Assembly: GCF_014851395.1 (NCBI RefSeq)
Contig: NW_024040707.1
Location: forward strand, 17,292,457-17,356,456
DNA length: 64,000 nucleotides
From: Micropterus salmoides
Taxonomy: Eukaryota; Chordata; Actinopteri; Centrarchiformes; Centrarchidae
Direction: 5' to 3'
A program made the translations under genes and the position numbers. Position 1 is the first letter of the stretch. Every line of letters starts with the position of its first letter. The notes beneath the pieces are model-generated. The model was not told the origin of the DNA, made no database searches, and saw nothing but the letters and a program-made list of their open reading frames with translations. This document shows positions 35,017 to 47,022 of the stretch, one piece after another.

Positions 35017-36166
35017 TTTTGCTCACTCTTCAGGTGTAATACCCAGAGACTCCCCCTTGTCCATGCTTAGGGTCCCTGCTCCCTGGCCATAGCCATAGCC
35101 TTTTGGTCCGTACTTCTTGCCATAGCATGCCTTGCAGTAAATTTCATCCGAATGAACAGCAACAGTCGTGCTGTCCAAGTTCTTCCCACACACCACTGCA
35201 ATATCAGACACATTCGCATACGGATGTTATTCTTTTGCATATCTGTACACATGTTTTTGAGCACACTCGTGTATTTGGATAGGAATCTAATCTATCTAAG
35301 TTTCCTTTTATGGAACAGTTCTGTTGAAGAAGCATGTTCTCATCTAAATTCCAACGCAGGAACACAAATAACTTCACACAGAACTCCATGAACCTACATA
35401 TTTTTCAATTTTGGGTCAGAGAAAGGCTTTGGTTTTTTGATTTATTTCAATACTTTTCTTTTAATGGGACACATTATTATATTTTACAGTTATGATGCAT
35501 GTTTATACTTTTAATAAGTGGATATAAATCCCCCCTTAACTATTGTATAAGTGTAGTTAGACTATCGTGTTTTACAGGTGTACTTATTTATTCCCACGGG
35601 TAGATGCCCAAACAAAGAAAGTACATGATCCTCTTAGTTCAACTATAATAGTGCTTGCTTTTAAAAAACAACAAAAAAAACAACTTATCAACAGTAAATG
35701 TTTCAGTCACGTTTCATTCTCTGAAAATTCAAGAGTAAGGGTCTCTTTTAAGACTTTACACATGGACACAAACTTTTGTCATAGAAGAGGAACTTAAAGA
35801 AATGTTTATGCTTATCACTTGTATTGTAGATACTATCGTAAATGTTTGTTTCTTTTTAAGCAATCATCCATGGTACCCTATAATGGCCTTTTATTTTGGT
35901 ATGCTATTCCACCTATGCATATACACTTTTTTTTTGAGAATAGATAAGCAAGAGTTCACATTTGGATTACTTTTGACTGTAATGGCGAGTGATAAAGGTC
36001 TAAATTTTAACGGTTTCCACATTGAAAATGACAGGAAGCAGAAAAGAGATTACTCACTGCACAGGAAACAGGACTTGTGGAAGCTCCGCCCGTCACAGAG
36101 TGCCTCTTCAGCGAAGTAAACTGTCTTCTCACAGCGGCCACACTTGTTTCCTCCTCCTAATGGCAT
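32660..36166 (-). CDS. csrp1: Cysteine and glycine-rich protein 1 (two LIM domains), complete
   Basis: LIM-only adaptor of actin filaments and muscle gene regulation (binds alpha-actinin and zyxin in mammals). Coding exons in transcript order: 36166-36058, 35195-35027, 34919-34790, 34706-34610, 32736-32660; phases agree and the product is 193 residues, as in human CSRP1. LIM1 has C9-x2-C12, H30-x2-C33, C36-x2-C39, C57-x2-C60, followed by the Gly-rich KKYGPKGYGYGQGAG. LIM2 has C118-x2-C121, H139, C143, C146-x2-C149, C167-x2-C170 and ends FGPKGFGYGLGAGALAHTQ. H139-x3-C143 has one residue more than the usual H-x2-C. The tail (GAGALAH) and linker separate it from csrp3, which lacks them. A non-coding first exon probably lies near 38.9 kb. 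Confidence 0.96.
34976..35013. repeat. (GT)n microsatellite
   Basis: GT tract with a few interruptions, within 15 bases of the donor of the csrp1 exon at 35027-35195. Confidence 0.9.
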
Positions 36167-36540
36167 CCTTTAGTAATGCATGAAACACAAACACAGACAT
36201 ACACACACTGTGATAACTGTGATGTACTGTATAGCTTCATTGTACAGAAGCTTTGTATAAAGATACAGCACCTTAACAAAGATCCAGAAGCAGAGAGGAA
36301 CAGTGAATTAGATGGAAGAAAAGAGTGAATATCTGGAAAGAGGCAGCAGCTGTATATTGGTCCAGGTCAAACAATTCAAACGTTTTTTTTCTTGGCCTGG
36401 TTGAAAGGCCTGTAGTTTACACGTGGAACTAGGCCTTAAATAGAAAAACAAATGGGTCGAGGAACTAATAAATTCCTTTACACAACCATCAAGCAAACAC
36501 ATTTACAAGAGTTTCTGTTGTAAGAAACCAATTTAAACAT

Positions 36541-36550
36541 CCATATTTGG
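36541..36550. promoter_or_regulatory. Perfect CArG box in csrp1 first intron
   Basis: CCATATTTGG matches CC(A/T)6GG exactly, about 375 bp upstream of the csrp1 start codon and inside the 5'UTR intron if the first exon is at 38.9 kb. Mammalian Csrp1 is known to be SRF-dependent in smooth muscle through CArG sequence in an intronic enhancer; equivalence here is inferred. Confidence 0.5.
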
Positions 36551-38885
36551 TTGCCTGTAATTTTGACTTTGTCCAGCCAGGCCCAAAGACTGTAATTTCA
36601 CTCCTGCCAGTTCTCTGTGGCTTCTGTAAAAGACCAGCAAGCCAGCAAGTGGGAAATTAAAGAAGAATTCCTTTTTTTTGTTAATCTGCTGGAGTTGCTC
36701 TCTCTTGAAAGCTCGAGGGGGCCTGTGTGGAAGTAATGTGAAAACGTAACATTGGTGGGATTTGAAAGATCCTGGCAACCTGCCTGTTTCTACCCAGTGT
36801 TTTTCCCAGCATGACCCTCCCCGTCCGTTCTCGCGTATACACATTCCTGACCGTGTAAACCCTCCCACCTCCCTGCCCCCGACTCACACCATCTACTCCC
36901 TGCCTGTCTGTCTCATTCTGAAATCTATACCACTTAATGTGAGCTGTAGGTTTGTTCTATTAGGCAGCAAATATATGAAGCAGATACAACTCTATATTGT
37001 GTTCAGAGGATGGAGCTGAGCTCTCATAGCCGAATATGAACGTGTTAGGCCATTTCCTATCACCCTTGGACGCACTTTCTTTTTTTTAAAAAGTAATAGT
37101 ATATTATCCTGTGACTCACCCAGAGAAGTCTGGCCGTACCAAATAATCCTTCTCTCTTCCTTTAATACAACACCCCAAAATTAAACACTTTATTGCTGAC
37201 ACCAGAATGGCACTTAATGTGAATATGAGCAAAATGTATGGTGTTAAATCATAGCTCAGAGTGAAGCAAATGGGTGGCGCAGTTTGTGTCTGGCATCTGC
37301 TGCAATGTGGCTTTCTGTCATTGTAAGCACAGGCTGTTTCAGTCTGTTTCTCGGGGTTATTCAAGGCTAGACGGGGAAATCTGGAGATATGGGAATAATT
37401 AACTGCAAAGAAAAGTTCTTCAGTTTTATCAGAAAGTTTTCTGTGTTGGAATGGATGGTGAATATCTTCCCCGGCGATGTACATTCAGTTTACATATGTT
37501 AACGCCATATAAATCGTTTATACAGTACAATAAAAGCATAACTTTTCTTTTCTCATGTGTCACCTTTTGCATGTTTTCTATCACGTACCATATAAAATTT
37601 CTAATACCCAGGCAAGCTAATTCATGTAAAGACATTTTAAAAAGTTGGTTGTTGTTACTTGGTCATTGAGTCTCTGGCTTTTTAGCACTCCAACAGATAT
37701 TAACTGCTTTCAGGATCATAAGTGACAAAAACTGAATCGAAACAATGTTGATAAGTAACAAACTGAGTAAGGTTCTGGGAAACAGTGCTGAAGCAGAAGA
37801 AGTATAGGATGTGAAAGCTAGAGGAAAGTGAACTACCTTGATTTTTTTAAAGATTCTGCTGGAAAGAATTCATATTAACAGTGACACAGACACCAACTGG
37901 CATTTTCAGGATTATTTTATGTAAAGACTCAAATAACATTTGAACCCTTTCATGTCATTTTACAGCAATTTTGGAGGCAAGACAATCAACAAGGAGCCAA
38001 AAAAGAAGGTAGAAGCTTGTACATGAGCTGAATGTCATGATGTCACAATGACTCCAGCTCCCAGCTCCAGGACAAAGCATATGGAGCAGAAGGTGAGAAA
38101 AAAAAAACAGGTGAGGAATATGATGAAACATTTTAGTCAAATTAGCCAATATATTTTTTTTTGATTTGTGTAGATGACTGCTGCTCTGACTTGTTATGAC
38201 AAGTCGTCTCGTAGATTGAAAATGATGGGATGCAGATAGTGATGAGACTGACAGGGTTGACAACTGTCACTATAACCACAGAGGGGAGTGCATTGAGAGG
38301 TGAGTAATTCCCACTTGACTAAAGGTTATTAGAGCCATAACTTTTTTCTATAGAAAGACAAGGTTTATGATTCCTCTCTGGGTGTCACCAGTAAATCCAG
38401 AGTTACTGTCAAAGCGCAGTATTTTTGAAGATATATTCTGGACTGTGTTAGAAATGGTAGCTCTGCAAGTTTAGACATGTGGGGAAACAGACAGTTGCAC
38501 AGGAATGCTCAGATTAAACACAGTGAATGAGAGGTAAAGAGTGTAAACTTAGAAATCAGGAAGTCCGTTCATGAGGTAGATGTGGTTGCATGTGACATTA
38601 ACAGCAGTAGGAGTTAGCCTACTATTCTAGATCAACTTCTACATTTTGTTGTAGGTTTTCGTGTGCATTACTGTTCCACATTGCGTTACTGTTTAACTGA
38701 ACACTTCTTTGCAAACTCTAATCCATGATAGCTGTTCAAACAAAGGAGTTTCCTCAGGCCTGACTGGTAAAATACACTGAGGTGTTTTTTTCCTGTCATG
38801 CATCAACAGGAAGAGAGGGAAATTAGAAATAGAAAGAAGCCAGCAGGAAGCTTAAGCACTCTACTGCTATATTAACATTGCTTAC

Positions 38886-38960
38886 CTGCAGTCAGTAGGT
38901 GCTGTCAGTCAGTTATGATGGACAGGTTGAAGTTTGAGTAGTGTTAATGCAGCACCCGGG
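38886..38960 (-). promoter_or_regulatory. csrp1: Candidate csrp1 non-coding first exon
   Basis: A consensus donor (CTGCAG then GTAAGC, 38880-38885 on the minus strand) ends an exon starting at 38886 in plus coordinates; its upstream limit is unknown and the end given is nominal. The acceptor for the coding exon would be the AAAG before GATGCC at about 36168. Another possible donor lies at about 37111-37116, so alternative first exons are possible. Confidence 0.4.
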
Positions 38961-39217
38961 GTGTGTTCAGGAAACCAGCAGTCCAAAGTTAGGTGGAGGA
39001 GTTGCACTTGTGGTATGCAAGAGAAAGGTAGAATATCTTACTAGCCCAAGTGTATGACGTTATCCTGATACAAAAAGACTCTCACAGAGTTGTTGGATAT
39101 GTGCCGCTCCACTCTTCCACTGTTCCAGATGTGCTGAAAGGGAGGAGCTTCTGTTGTTGCTGCTTAAGTCTGCAAAGTCACTGCGTGTTGAGGAATAGGG
39201 GAGTTTCTGACTTACTG

Positions 39218-39218
<1 letters not shown>

Positions 39219-39251
<33 letters not shown>
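39219..39251. repeat. (GA)n microsatellite
   Basis: About 16 GA units upstream of the candidate csrp1 first exon. Confidence 0.95.
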
Positions 39252-39252
<1 letters not shown>

Positions 39253-40170
39253 GAATAGGGAGGGAACTTGGATTGAAAAGCAGTGTATTGTTATGCACAA
39301 CAGAAATTTTCTCCCCTCCCTCACCTTTTGTTTAAGATTTAACATGAAATCACGGACTATAGGGAGAGATTTACAGGACAATCAAATAGCAGTCAGCCCT
39401 AATAAACTGGTTGAACTCCACATTGTAGAGGTAGTTTTGTATCATTGAAGTTGTGTGTCTTTGTCTTGAATCATCATGCTGGTCCGGAAATTGCTGTGTC
39501 GTATCCAAACATGAGAACATGTTTTGTTCTTTTTACAAAGGCATAAGATTAATAGATTTTTTTATTAGGAGTGTGAGTAGGCAAAGGTGAGTGTATATGA
39601 TAACCTTTCAGCTGACTGCTTTCGAGAACTATCTGAAATTTCTTATGATGTTCCTCTTCATGAAGTTTGACTGTTTCTTCCATTCAGTGTTTTATCTTAT
39701 GAGCCAGTAAATTTGTCACCCTATCTTTTTTTCTGTCTAGAGGTTAACCTTTAACACAATTAATTTCAAAGAGTCAAATGGTAAATCAGCTGGTTTTTCT
39801 CTAACACTGATAGGACGCCATCTCAAAGTAATTTCAGCTGTTGCACCACGACCTTTAGGGACTTGCTGGTAAAGTTCACTCAGATATGCTCAATGGATGA
39901 GAAAGCATTAGTAGAAATGGAGTGAGGAGCCGCATGCTAATGCCGACAGACAAAGCAGAGCGGGTAATAAGCATTCGGCTCTACAATGATTGACCTCTGC
40001 CACCATCATGTGGTCATTGTGGGCACTGAACACCAGTACAAAAGCTAGACGGGCTACATACAAACAGTGACTTTTTATACTGACTTGTATGTGCAAAGTG
40101 ACATCATTAAATTTTTTATTTTTTTCCCAAAAAACAGTCCAAACCCCAAATGGAAACTGTCATCTATAAT

Positions 40171-41297
40171 CAGAGGTGGGTAGCTAAAAACTGTAGGCTA
40201 CTCGAGTAAAAGTACTGTTATTTTGCAAAAACAAGTACTCAAGTAGAAGCAAAAGTAGAAGTAAAAGTAATCAAAATAACTACTTGAGTAAGAGTACGAA
40301 AGTATTTACTTAAAAAATTACTTGAGTAGTGAGTAACTTAAGAACAAAAAACAAAACAAAGGCTCTTTTTCACCAAGTCTTTTATTTGATGGGGATGTGA
40401 CTAGAGATCAAAAGGTAAAAAAGTGAACATACATTTGTATTTATTTGTGATGAAAGTCAGCATCTCCTGATTAGATAACCTGCCACATATACAGCAAGGC
40501 AATATTCCCTGTGTGTATCCATCAAATGTGATTACAAAATATTGCGTTAATATTGTAGTCTGTTAGTACTCCAATAGGTAAAGATAAAATAAATAAAAAA
40601 TTAAAATAAAAATATCAATTATTTTCTTGTTGTCCCCGCTATTAAATTATGATTTGGGAAATAAATCAAATTGGGAGATAATTCTGTGATGTTTCATAAT
40701 ATATTGCCTATTAAATACAGGTGTGTTCACTTCTTCACTTTTACCTGAAGAAGATCATCTGTGATTGAAACATTACATCAGTCACATCCACATCAAATAA
40801 AAGTAGTTAGTAGGCCGAAAGCAGGAGAAGTTTTTAAGCATGATATACTGTGTGTAGCTATTTATTATTAAACATAGTCACATTAACACAACAGATACTG
40901 CTGTCTGTCAGCTCAGTGTCAGCAGGGTGTAGCCTACTGACTTCACAACCGAAACCCGCTGAACCAACACGGTCTCATCCCAGGGCATCAGATACTGACG
41001 CTTTGAGAAAGCCTGACAAAGCGTCGGTATCGGACGCCCTGAGATGAGACGGGGCTGTAGCCTGAACACTCGCAGCTATGCCATTTGAAAGTCATAGTTT
41101 GCTGTAGCTTCAGCCATTATTCTGCTCTAACAGAGTTATGTGGATGCTTGACTGCAGTAAATAAATAAGTAGCGAAGTAGTGCAATGGATGTCTCCAAAT
41201 GTAGCAGAGAAAAAGTACTGATTTTTCTCTAAAATTTCTATTCAAGTAAGAGTAAAAGTTTTATGCTTTAAAACTACTGTGACAAGTACCACCACAG
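40171..41297. mobile_element. hAT-like non-autonomous DNA element
   Basis: The left end CAGAGGTGGGTAG followed by CTCGAGTAAAAGTACTG and repeated AAGTAxAAG motifs is a common fish DNA-transposon terminus. The right end (CAAGTAAGAGTAAAAGT ... GGTACTTGTC on the other strand) is its diverged inverse. The 1.1 kb interior has no transposase frame, and I could not define a target duplication. An 83-bp palindrome is nested at 40970-41052. Confidence 0.65.
40970..41052. repeat. Nested GC-rich palindrome
   Basis: CGGTCTCATCCCAGGGC ... GATACTGACGCTTTG pairs with CAAAGCGTCGGTATC ... GCCCTGAGATGAGACGG, a hairpin of about 36-bp arms around an 11-base loop. It is GC-rich inside an AT-rich element, so it looks like a separate insertion. 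Confidence 0.8.
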
Positions 41298-41499
41298 TAT
41301 CTGTATTACATTAGCCGCTACCAGCATAACGCAGCCAAATCTAAAATGAACTGTCTGAATTGTGGGTAAAAAGACAATATCTCGTGTACCCCTTTAACTG
41401 ATGATTGGATTATCAAAATTGTTGCCAATCTACTAATCAATTAAAGACTAATTCAGCCATTTTTTAATTTGTTCTTACAAATGTGTTAGGAAGCGACAA

Positions 41500-41720
41500 T
41501 GAGAAAACGCAGAACAGAGAGGGCAGGGTGAAACACAGGCAGTAAGCAAATTTTAGACACAGACAAACACAAAAAAAATAACAATAAAACAGGAAGCACA
41601 GAACGTATGAATAACTGATAAGACAAAAACATACTCAAGTACAAATAATGAGGAAAACAGAGACAGGAAATGATTAACAAACTAATTTGAAATACAAAAA
41701 CAACAACCCAGAACTGACAG
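41500..41720. repeat. A/C-rich strand-asymmetric dispersed sequence, copy 1
   Basis: Long run of AACA/CAGGAA-type sequence almost free of T, resembling the tract at 44940-45290. It is typical of a common fish interspersed repeat; class not determined. Confidence 0.4.
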
Positions 41721-42059
41721 GATGGTACAGTCTGTGTGTTTTGCATCATAGATAAGGGCATCTTTAATGAAAACCACTTAATGAAGTTATGTAGTCATAA
41801 TCACTTTAGTTGTCACTGTAATTATTAGCTACAGGCCTTGGGACTGCAAACTACACCAACACGAAAGCCATTGCAAATTCAACAGTGAGTAGTGAAAATC
41901 AAGACTTGCAATAAGAAATATAAAACGTGTTACAGAAACAAAAATAACTAAAAAGACAAGTAGTCAAAAGTGGGTTTATTGTACATATTATACATTGGCA
42001 CATTCAATGTAAATTCATTTAAAGTGAACATTATTTCTGTCAAGCAGAGCCAAAACCGC

Positions 42060-44670
42060 TGTAACTGGTTGATATGCATGCACAAGTCTTGATGAAATGT
42101 TTTGTATGCTGTGTAATGCCTCGGCAGCCTCAGCTTTTCAAAACATGGTGAAGCTGTCAGAAGTGTGGTATCTGCTATTTCCACCTTCATCCCTGTGGCT
42201 GACACCTCCCATCCTGTCCAGAACATAATGAGGCTCTTTAGCTGAGCAGGAGGCACTGTGTTTAAAACAAAAGCAGCTGATCATACAACACAGAATCTGC
42301 AACAAACAAAAAGGCCTCATGCTACAGTATCTTACAAATATCAATATATGTTGTACTCTACAATACTCATACATACCATTTTCAATAAATGTTTTCAAGT
42401 AGCCAGATACTCAAAATACATCTATGACATCAGACACGTCTTGGTGTTCGACTTTGTAGCTCTCGAGGATGACAGTTATAGATGATGGCCATGTGATGCA
42501 ATCCAAGATCATCTGAAATCACATTTACATGTGATCTCCTTAGTATTTGTATTAGTGCAATTTACAGTGCAAAGAGAATGAATCTATAATTAAACTTTAT
42601 TTATGGACTTTTCAATAAACTTAGAGTTGAATAATAATGATTTATTGTTGGTTTATTTTGCTGATACCTGTCTAGAGAGACTTCTAATTCTTATTGATTT
42701 TCTCTCAAATGTTTCTTGAGTTGACAAGGGAACAAACTTTGATGTCCTTTTTTTTCCTCCTGACAAGTCAACTCTGTATCTGGGTGAGAGCATGGCCTAT
42801 GCTGTAGATTGTTGAAATGGCTGGCAGCCAACAAAGTGGCTTTTTCTGAGCCATTATCAAGATTGTTATGTTATATGTCTATAAATAAAAATATAACAAA
42901 AGAAGGATGTGGGAAATGCTCTTTGCAATATTCTTTTAGAACATTGTACTGTATGTTATTAACAGGGGATTCAGTCTGTTCAGCAGCTCAAGTAGAGTAT
43001 ATAAAACACTTTGACATTACAGCATGCAAGAGAAGCTTTTCAGACAGCCATTTCCTGTTGGTGGCATTTGGATCTGGCAGGTTCCACGACAGGCAGAGCT
43101 GATGGATTGAGTCAAATTATTTTAATTCCGCATCTCCATCCAGCTGGAGTAAAACATAATGGAAAACTTGTTTTATTCATGCAGCATGCACAGAATACAT
43201 TACATTGGTTGCAGTTTTTTACAGAGTCCTGTACATTAAGTGAAAGATGGAGCATTTTTAGTTGAAAATATAGGCCTCAATTATTTTCTTAGTGTGTTGA
43301 CTTTTGTTCAACTCAATGCTCACCATGTTCAGTGTCACGGATGTCAAGGTCAGGAAGTATTCTCCAACAAACCTCCGAAGAGAATGTGAATAATGGCTGG
43401 GCTAAGCCCTAGGAAACTCGGCCACGATGCAATAAAGGAATGGCGTGCGACGGTGAACATTGTTGTCAAGCAGTTCATCTGAAACTGAGGGGTGAGGTGA
43501 TCAGGCTCACCCTTGAAGATTTTGGTGATGGCCACACATCCTGCAACAGTGAATGGTTAGTGAGGATTAAGAGAAGATTAAGGTTAATACATGGTTAATA
43601 AGTAAAAAGGAATAAAGAAAAATTACCTTTGAGCAGAGAATAGTCAGTAGAAGCTATAAAGAATGGTGAATGTAGATTTTAATACCAGAACTAGACTCAA
43701 CTTACATTGTTCTTTCAATAATTTGATTAAATCATCAAGATTTTTTTTTTTAAGTTTGAAGTATCAAAAATGGAAAATGGTTTCCTTGTTTATTAGATTA
43801 TATATCCATAAGATGAAAACCTTTTGATTCCCAAAAAAACTAAATATTTTAATATTTTACAATATATTTAATATTAAATATATCTCTGGAAAACATGCCA
43901 AATAAGGGGAAAGAATGTAACACAAGTTGCAACATATTTTATATTTATTAATAATTACAATTTGATCACTGAAAATAAAATAATAATGCCTTTAATAGCA
44001 TGTTAATTTCAGCTGTGCCAATTTGCACCAATATCAACTGTCTTTGTCAAAGACAATAATAACAATATCAACAGTTGACTAACTGGTGAATTTTCAAGGA
44101 TCAACATGTGTCATAATCTTATGTTTTCTGAAACTAGTCTCATTCAACATTGTTGATTTGTGCGCATGTTGTTGTTTTTGCTCCAACCTAAGTTTATATG
44201 GAATCCACTTCACATCACATCATGTGACGGTCGACCCCACTGTTGCAACATCCCCTGTGAATTAACACACATTCTTTACGTAAATCACTTAAACTGCACA
44301 CTGTGGTGTTTTATAACCAGTTAAAGTAGTACTACGGTATTTCATTTACCAGTGACTACCTTGAAGTTTGCTTTGAAGTGGTGACGCCCACCGAACGTTG
44401 TGTCTCTTGTAGAATTTAACTAAAGTTCGGTCTTGCAACTCCTTGTCTTGTCTGATGTCCACACTCTCTGCTGCGGTGGAGAACGTCTTGTGCAAATAGC
44501 CAGCCAGCTTGTTTTGGATCTGACACTCTTCTCCATTCCAAGATGGCACCAAAAAGAGCAAAACAAGAAAATAAAATGTGAACTATTTGAAATGTACAGT
44601 GTACAAAATGAAAATGTTAGATTACAGAAACATTTACCGCCTGCGGTACTTGTTGAAGTTTCTTTAATTT
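42060..44670 (-). pseudogene. Decayed fish HECT-domain (G2E3-like) E3-ligase copy
   Basis: Four minus-strand segments with GT/AG edges resemble the expanded fish G2E3-like HECT protein family. They are 44670-44638 (KLKKLQQVPQA); 44519-44360 (KLAGYLHKTF ... TLVKFYKRHNVRWASPLQSKLQ); 43540-about 43328 (KIFKGEPDHLTPQ, ASWPSFLGLSPAIIHILFGG, then PDLDIRD in another frame after a frameshift and TGA at 43350); and 42255-about 42060 (LKSLIMFWTGWEVSATG, ASPCFEKLRLPRHYTAYKTF), which fits the HECT C-lobe around its catalytic cysteine (CFxxLxLP). Most of the HECT lobe between segments three and four is missing, and the usual end is lost. The phases of the first three segments agree, so it looks like a broken former gene with introns rather than a retrocopy. 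A further possible exon is 45542-45501. Family assignment is from memory. Confidence 0.6.
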
Positions 44671-44939
44671 CTGTAGGTACTGACCCGATTGTAATGGAAC
44701 TACATTTCAACAATCTGAGTTAAATAACGATCCTGTGTTTAAAGAAGTCTTTACTGGAAACGTCAAATTGCCAGGCTGCTGTTTTAGAGGTATGTTGCAT
44801 TGCAGCTTTGCAGCTAATATCCAAGTTTCACTTTTTGAATGGAATTACTGAAATAAATCAACTTTTTGATGATATTCTAATTAAATGACCAGCACCTGTA
44901 TATACCAGGGATAATGACTAGGGTGGGAGCAACACAGGT

Positions 44940-45290
44940 GAAAGACATGAGGCTAACACAGGGAGACAGCAGGGAAAACAGAGAGACACCAATAAAGCCA
45001 TAGGGAAACTAATAACCAGGAAGAAACGGAATATAAATAACTGATCGAACATAAGCAGACAAATCACAAATATACCGATGAACTACAACTAACAAGGAAA
45101 ACAGACCACAAACTAAGATTAAACAGAACAAAGCACAAACATGGACAAAATAATACAGGAGTACACAGACCAGGAATGGCACTAAACATGAGCTAAACGA
45201 GAGAAACAGAGGCAAACAGAAGGACACATGAAACAATGGCAAAACCCAGAAACTGGGGAAAAAATAAAACTCATAACAGAAATAGTGTCA
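44940..45290. repeat. A/C-rich strand-asymmetric dispersed sequence, copy 2
   Basis: About 350 bp very poor in T on the plus strand, with repeated AACAAGGAAAACAGA-like words. Similar composition and wording to 41500-41720. Confidence 0.4.
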
Positions 45291-45559
45291 GGTTTTTTTT
45301 AGGTCTGTTGCTAGACATATTCAGTAATGCATAGTGGTCTTCATTTAATTTCGTGTTATGCAGTAATTTTTATTACCTCGCTCAATTATTAGATAAAGTA
45401 AAGCTCATCTTAGAAAATACATTTTTACCTGGAGCCTGGAGAATAACATGGAAAAAGGTAGAACAATTAATGGTCAGAAGGAGGTTGCAGCTGTGCTTAC
45501 CTGTAAAGATCTGTCACAGTCTCCTCTCTGTTCCTGTGTTTGCTGACAGTGCTGTTATT

Positions 45560-46983
45560 GACTGAGGATGGGAATTTCAACTCCCAGTAGTCTGATCTGG
45601 TTTAACTTGTCAGTGCAGGTATTGTATTTTATTTTATAAAAGCAGAAAGAGTCTAGTCTTAGGCAGCTAAGCTTTTTAAAGGGCACATTTAAAAGGTGAC
45701 AGTCAACAGATTGTGTTTGTATACTACTAACAGGTCACAACTAGAACTAGGTCAAATGGTTGATATCAATTTCACAACATGAATCAGAATTTGCAATATT
45801 GCTTCCATTATTTAATCATATCACAATTTATTTATCACCCTGCGTTATTCATAACACCCATTGATGCATTGAAGACACTGTTTACAACTGGTTACACTGA
45901 ATATCCGAATAAAGACTATGCTGAATCAAAATTAACAACCAGATGGCTTTCTGTGGTGAAGACATGTTCGGTTTGCACAAATATCAGCCACAGTAAATGT
46001 GCCATATTCAGTGTTTCACCAAAATCCACAACACCTAATGATATACTATTGTAATTACTTTACATTTATCCAAAGCAACTTACAATTGCTATACATGTCA
46101 GAGGTCGTGCACCTCTGGAGCAACGAGGGGTTAAGTGTCTTGCTCAGGGACACATTGGTGTCTCACAGTGGATTAAAGAAACATAAGGCTCTCCAGCAAT
46201 GCTAGCAGCTCTGTGAGGCTGTTATAGGCAATGTGTGTGATATGTCTTGTGATTGCTGGTATTTTGTGCCCTACTATTAAACAATAATAATCTCTGTCAT
46301 TGCTAGATGTAGTTGTATATTTGTGTCCCTTGGCAGCAATCTCCCTGTTCTTCCCTTGTTTGTGTTTCGCAGTCTTGTCCTGTGATCCAGAGACATGCAA
46401 GTCAGGTGAACTGGAGATTCAGTGGCCCATTGGTATGAAAGTATTTGTGTCATTTTGAATGGCTCACCGGTTAAGGGTGTCTCTTAGCCAGTTTAATCTT
46501 AGGATAGGCATAGGCTCCAGACTTTTCAAACTGGGATGCCCTAGTGTAAGATGAGGCACTCTGACACCATCTAGTGAAGTCACACGAGGAACAGTCATAC
46601 ATAGGGACAAACTCAGGATGCGATCACGCTTTCGATTGAGCTGTGTGGTAATCAGATACAAACGTTCACAGGGATCTCAACTTCCTTTTAGCTACATTAA
46701 CCTGTTTTGTTCTTGATCAGTGACCAGTACTTCTTCCGTATTTTGTGTGTGTGGGGGTTGTTTCTTCCTAAATTTAAAAAACTACACATCTGAGGCCCCA
46801 TTTTTCAGACAGCCAACATGTTAGAGTAACCCCCCCCTCCAGATGCCCCCTCGGGGTGACAGTGACACAAGTGTCCCATTGTCACAACAGCGTCTGTCGG
46901 GTCCATCTCAGGGGGGAGGACACGCCTTGGGGAACATCAGAATATTAGCTATGACATTAACCCCCCACCCTATAACACGCACG

Positions 46984-47022
<39 letters not shown>

